Shown here: positions 61,055 to 64,000 of the stretch, piece by piece
How the letters are laid out: every line of letters starts with the position of its first letter
Numbering within the stretch: position 1 is the stretch's first letter
NCBI RefSeq assembly: GCF_000430825.1
Contig: NZ_AUMT01000003.1
Span: 310,001 to 374,000, forward strand
Direction: 5' to 3'
From: Chryseobacterium daeguense DSM 19388
GTDB taxonomy: Bacteria; Bacteroidota; Bacteroidia; Flavobacteriales; Weeksellaceae
Length of the DNA stretch: 64,000 bases
Notes under the pieces: generated by a model
Databases searched by the model: none
What the model was told of the DNA's origin: nothing
What the model saw: only the letters and a program-made list of their open reading frames with translations
Program-made: the position numbers and the translations under genes

Positions 61055-62332
61055 ATGTATAATTACGTCAGTGCAGAAGAAGCTATTTATACCATTAAAA
61101 GCGGAAACCGTGTTTTCTTCCACGGAAGTGCATGTACACCGAATTATTTAATTGACGAACTGGCGAGACAGTCTCACCGTCTTGATAATATAGAAATGGT
61201 TTCCATCACCCAGCAGGGCAATGTGGAAATTGCAAAGCCAGAATATAAGGATAAATTTTTCATCAATTCCCTGTTTGTCTCAACACCGGTTCGTGATGCA
61301 GTGAATTCTGAAAGAGGTGATTTTGTTCCCGTTTTTCTGAGTGAAATCCCTATTTTATTCAGAAAAAATATTCTGCCTCTGGATGTAGCTCTTATCACCG
61401 TTTCACCACCTGACAAGCACGGTTTTTGTACATTGGGAACCTCAGTGGATGTTGCCAGATCAGCTGTTGACACGGCAAAAATAATCGTTGCTATTGTTAA
61501 TCCGTTAATGCCAAGAACGCATGGCGACGGGATGCTTCACATCAGCAAAATTCACAAGCTGGTATGGCATGAAGAAGAGCTTCCGACTGTGGATTATGGC
61601 GCAAAAGTCGGCCCCGAAGAAATGGAAGTCGGAAAAAATGTTGCTGAATTAATTGATGACAAATCTACCCTTCAGATGGGCATCGGGACAATTCCTGACG
61701 CGGTTCTGAAATGCCTGAACAATCATAAAGACCTTGGTGTTCACACCGAAATGCTGAGTGACGGCGTGGTAGATCTAATTCAAAATGACGTTATTAACAA
61801 TAAATATAAAGGTTATCACAATAATAAAACCATTACAAGCTTCTGTTTCGGAACAAGAAAACTTTATGATTATGTAGATGATAATACGGTTTTTGCATTC
61901 AATGATGTAAGCGCAGTGAACTTTCCGATCAATATCATGCGGAACAAGAAAATGGTGGCAATTAATTCCGCTATTGAAATTGACCTGACGGGTCAGGTTT
62001 GTGCAGATTCCATCGGAACTATTCAATACAGCGGGATTGGCGGCCAGATGGATTTTATGCGCGGCGCGGCGCTGAGTGAAGATGGAAAACCAATCATCGC
62101 AATCACTTCCAGAACTAAAAAAGGCGTTTCAAGGATCGTTCCTTTTCTTAAGCAGGGAGCGGGAGTCGTTACCACAAGAGGTCATATCCATTATGTTGTC
62201 ACGGAATACGGAACGGCTTATTTATATGGGAAAAATCTGCGCCAGAGAGCACAGGAACTTATAAGTATTGCTCACCCGGATGACAGGGAAATGCTGGAAA
62301 GAGCAGCTTATGAAAGATTTAAACATATTTAA
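61055..62332 (+). CDS. Acetyl-CoA hydrolase/CoA-transferase family protein
   Basis: 425 residues. ALITVSPPDKHGFCTLGTSV, ADLGVHTEMLSDGVVDL-type catalytic Glu region (LGVHTEMLSDGVVDLIQ), IQYSGIGGQMDFMRGA, and the C-terminal VVTEYGTAYLYGKNLRQRAQ. It transfers CoA between acetate and another acid (succinate or 4-hydroxybutyrate) or hydrolyses acetyl-CoA. Lying between hmgA and hppD it may help to channel the fumarate/acetoacetate or acetate released by tyrosine breakdown. Confidence 0.88.
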   Translation: MYNYVSAEEAIYTIKSGNRVFFHGSACTPNYLIDELARQSHRLDNIEMVSITQQGNVEIAKPEYKDKFFINSLFVSTPVRDAVNSERGDFVPVFLSEIPILFRKNILPLDVALITVSPPDKHGFCTLGTSVDVARSAVDTAKIIVAIVNPLMPRTHGDGMLHISKIHKLVWHEEELPTVDYGAKVGPEEMEVGKNVAELIDDKSTLQMGIGTIPDAVLKCLNNHKDLGVHTEMLSDGVVDLIQNDVINNKYKGYHNNKTITSFCFGTRKLYDYVDDNTVFAFNDVSAVNFPINIMRNKKMVAINSAIEIDLTGQVCADSIGTIQYSGIGGQMDFMRGAALSEDGKPIIAITSRTKKGVSRIVPFLKQGAGVVTTRGHIHYVVTEYGTAYLYGKNLRQRAQELISIAHPDDREMLERAAYERFKHI

Positions 62333-62456
62333 TATTATTCGTTAAAAAGATTTATTTTATTAAATTTTTCGTTTAAATTAAAAAAATGTATTTTTAAACT
62401 TATTATAACAAAATAGCAGAAAAAATGCTCAGTATTGTGGCAGTATTTTTGATTAT

Positions 62457-63252
62457 TTGCTATTTAAACATTGGAAATTGAAGACTATATATAATTCTAT
62501 ACGGGAGGAAGTCATTAAGCATTCTAAAGTTAAAAATTCAGTTTTGGGGAATGTGGATGAATGGAAAAGAAGCCATTATATCATTCTTTCAGAAATTATA
62601 AAAGAAGAGCTGTCCGACGCTGAAGAACTAAAGGGAGGAAAAAAATTTGAAATAGGAAATACTATTTCACACGTTACGCTGCAACGTTTTTTTGAAAATG
62701 ATTATCAGGATAAAACACATAGTGATCTGAGGTTTTTAAAAACTTTGGATAAAATTTGCATATTTCTATAAAGATTTGAATGCATACATTCTGGACATAA
62801 AAGAAAAAAGGCAGGAGAATAATGATGACAGCAAAGAAAGGTTTTTCAAGATCGTGTACGATTATTGTGCTACTGTTTTTGAATTCTATAAACAATTCCC
62901 GAATCATAACGTCGAAATGTTTAAAGACCTCGTTTTCAATGAGTCTCCGTTTCTGGAAAGAGCCTCTCATTTCAGCAAGGAATTATGTGACAGGCAGTTT
63001 CATCTGATCACAAAAAATAACCGTTCCAATTATGAAGTTTTTGATATCAATATCGTAACAGATGAGCCGGATAAAAAGATCCTTGAATCCCAGGAATTCT
63101 GGAATCTGCTGTTCAAAGTGGGGGAAACGGGAGAAGAACATTTCGTAAATCAGTTAAACACCCAGATTTATTTCATTAAAAAAATAGATAACCAGTGGAA
63201 AATCTGGGATAATTACAATCCGGACGCCGGCCGGCTGAACAACATAAAATAA
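62457..63252 (+). pseudogene. Bacteroidota DNA-binding-like protein, frameshifted
   Basis: The first frame (to 62771) has IREEVIKHSKVKNSVLGNVD and ISHVTLQRFF, ending with RFLKTLDKICIFL, like the "S..TLKR...TLD.LA.YLG" helix-turn-helix region common in Bacteroidota. The second frame continues from about 62768 (YKDLNAYILDIKEKRQENND, then FFKIVYDYCATVFEFYKQFP). A shift at 62768-62772 separates TLDKICIFL from YKDLNAYI, so they form one protein of about 260 residues. No good ATG is seen upstream; TTG 62457 was taken. Confidence 0.6.
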
Positions 63253-63499
63253 AGAACATCAATACATAAGAAAGCCACAGACTTTCTGCGGCTCCCTTGA
63301 TCGAAATATTCTTTTTTCATCGGTTTGTGAATACAAAATTAAACATACAAGTCATAAGATAATAAACTTAAGCATACTTAAATGAACTTTTCTTTAGATT
63401 ATCTTAAAACAGGACTAACGATTGTTCGTTTATATTTTCCGTATTAGTAAGAAATTCGTAATTTGCATACCTGTAATTAAAAAAGTAAAAATAGAAAAT
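63253..63499. other. AT-rich intergenic region upstream of hppD
   Basis: 247 bases with no gene. A weak hairpin (AGCCACAGA / TCTGCGGCT, 63274-63294) could end the preceding gene. TTCGTAATTTG near 63450 resembles a -7 box. Confidence 0.35.
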
Positions 63500-64000
63500 A
63501 TGTCAACACTTACATTTGCCGAAAAAATTGCTCAAGCAGAGAATTTTTTGCCAATTAATGGTACAGATTACATTGAGTTTTATGTAGGAAATGCAAAACA
63601 GGCTGCGCATTACTACAAGACCGCTTTCGGTTTCCAGTCTTTGGCTTATGCCGGGCCTGAAACAGGGGTGAGAGATCGTGCATCTTATGTACTTCAGCAG
63701 GGGAAAATAAGATTAGTTCTTACCACAGGTCTGAAGTCTGATTCACCGATTAACGAACATGTAAAAAAACATGGAGACGGAGTAAAAGTTTTGGCACTTT
63801 GGGTAGATGACGCATACAAAGCTTTCGAAGAAACTACAAAAAGAGGCGGTAAACCTTACTTAGAGCCGGTAACGCTTACCGATGAAAACGGTGAAGTGAG
63901 AATGTCCGGAATCTATACGTACGGGGAAACGGTTCACATGTTTGTAGAAAGAAAAAATTATACAGGACCATTCATGCCGGGTTACGAAAAATGGGAAAGT
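63500..64000 (+). CDS. hppD: 4-hydroxyphenylpyruvate dioxygenase, 3' cut by window edge
   Basis: 167 residues visible from ATG 63500 (MSTLTFAEKIAQAENFLPIN). NGTDYIEFYVGNAKQAAHYY and TAFGFQSLAYAGPETGVRDR are the N-terminal vicinal-oxygen-chelate domain; VLALWVDDAYKAFEETTKRG follows. It converts 4-hydroxyphenylpyruvate to homogentisate. The iron-binding C-terminal domain lies outside the window. Confidence 0.93.
   Translation, partial: MSTLTFAEKIAQAENFLPINGTDYIEFYVGNAKQAAHYYKTAFGFQSLAYAGPETGVRDRASYVLQQGKIRLVLTTGLKSDSPINEHVKKHGDGVKVLALWVDDAYKAFEETTKRGGKPYLEPVTLTDENGEVRMSGIYTYGETVHMFVERKNYTGPFMPGYEKWES

Overview
The window looks like a chromosome segment of a Chryseobacterium-like member of the Flavobacteriia (Bacteroidota). 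The evidence is low GC, A/T-rich leaders, repeated TAnnTTTG promoter boxes, type VI secretion genes of the Bacteroidota type (T6SSiii: TssD/Hcp, VgrG, ClpV, TssR, TssO/TssQ-like, DUF4280 PAAR-like), a grasp-with-spasm peptide locus, HU followed by a tiny basic ribosomal protein, and a homogentisate pathway. The genus is inferred from protein style, not from a marker gene.

Layout. 1-5.9 kb: a frameshifted YdeI-family gene, an Imm22-like protein, a secreted coiled-coil protein, DNA polymerase I, and an Imm51-like protein. 5.9-36.7 kb: a T6SSiii accessory locus, almost all on the minus strand. In transcription order from the right: tssO-like, tssQ-like, PKD protein (candidate TssP), tssR, PAAR-like DUF4280, a large peptidoglycan-hydrolase effector, three lipoproteins (candidate immunity), a LysM-type protein, tssD, clpV (tssH), lytic transglycosylase, vgrG, a Tle1-like lipase with a DUF2931 lipoprotein, a second tssD, a second vgrG, a TPR protein (candidate adaptor), a PAAR-Rhs toxin and its candidate immunity protein. 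Sheath and baseplate genes (tssB, C, E, F, G, K) and tssN are not in the window, so the apparatus is split or continues elsewhere. Many of these genes share a CACCAAATC-like motif in their leaders, including a response-regulator-like gene at 36.8 kb whose phospho-acceptor Asp is Glu.

36.8-48.4 kb: regulator, HU, bS22-like peptide and RNase E/G; then an XRE regulator divergent from a grasp-with-spasm RiPP cluster. The cluster has two intact precursors with EF-hand-like loops, but every downstream maturation gene is damaged (frameshifts, a nonsense codon, an internal deletion). Next come OsmC, a second atypical regulator (Asp to Ser), and a NUDIX - acyltransferase - lipoprotein - Mpl operon.

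48.4-64 kb: lipocalin-like lipoprotein, a lone RebB-type R-body protein, aldo/keto reductase, GNAT, LysR divergent from an alpha/beta hydrolase, a redox operon (MdaB, quinol monooxygenase, DJ-1/PfpI, exported PPC protein), CMD protein with a Crp-type regulator, DUF1304, a TonB receptor with a thioredoxin-like partner, and tyrosine catabolism genes (hmgA, a CoA-transferase, and hppD cut by the window end). No tRNA, rRNA, IS element or CRISPR array was seen.
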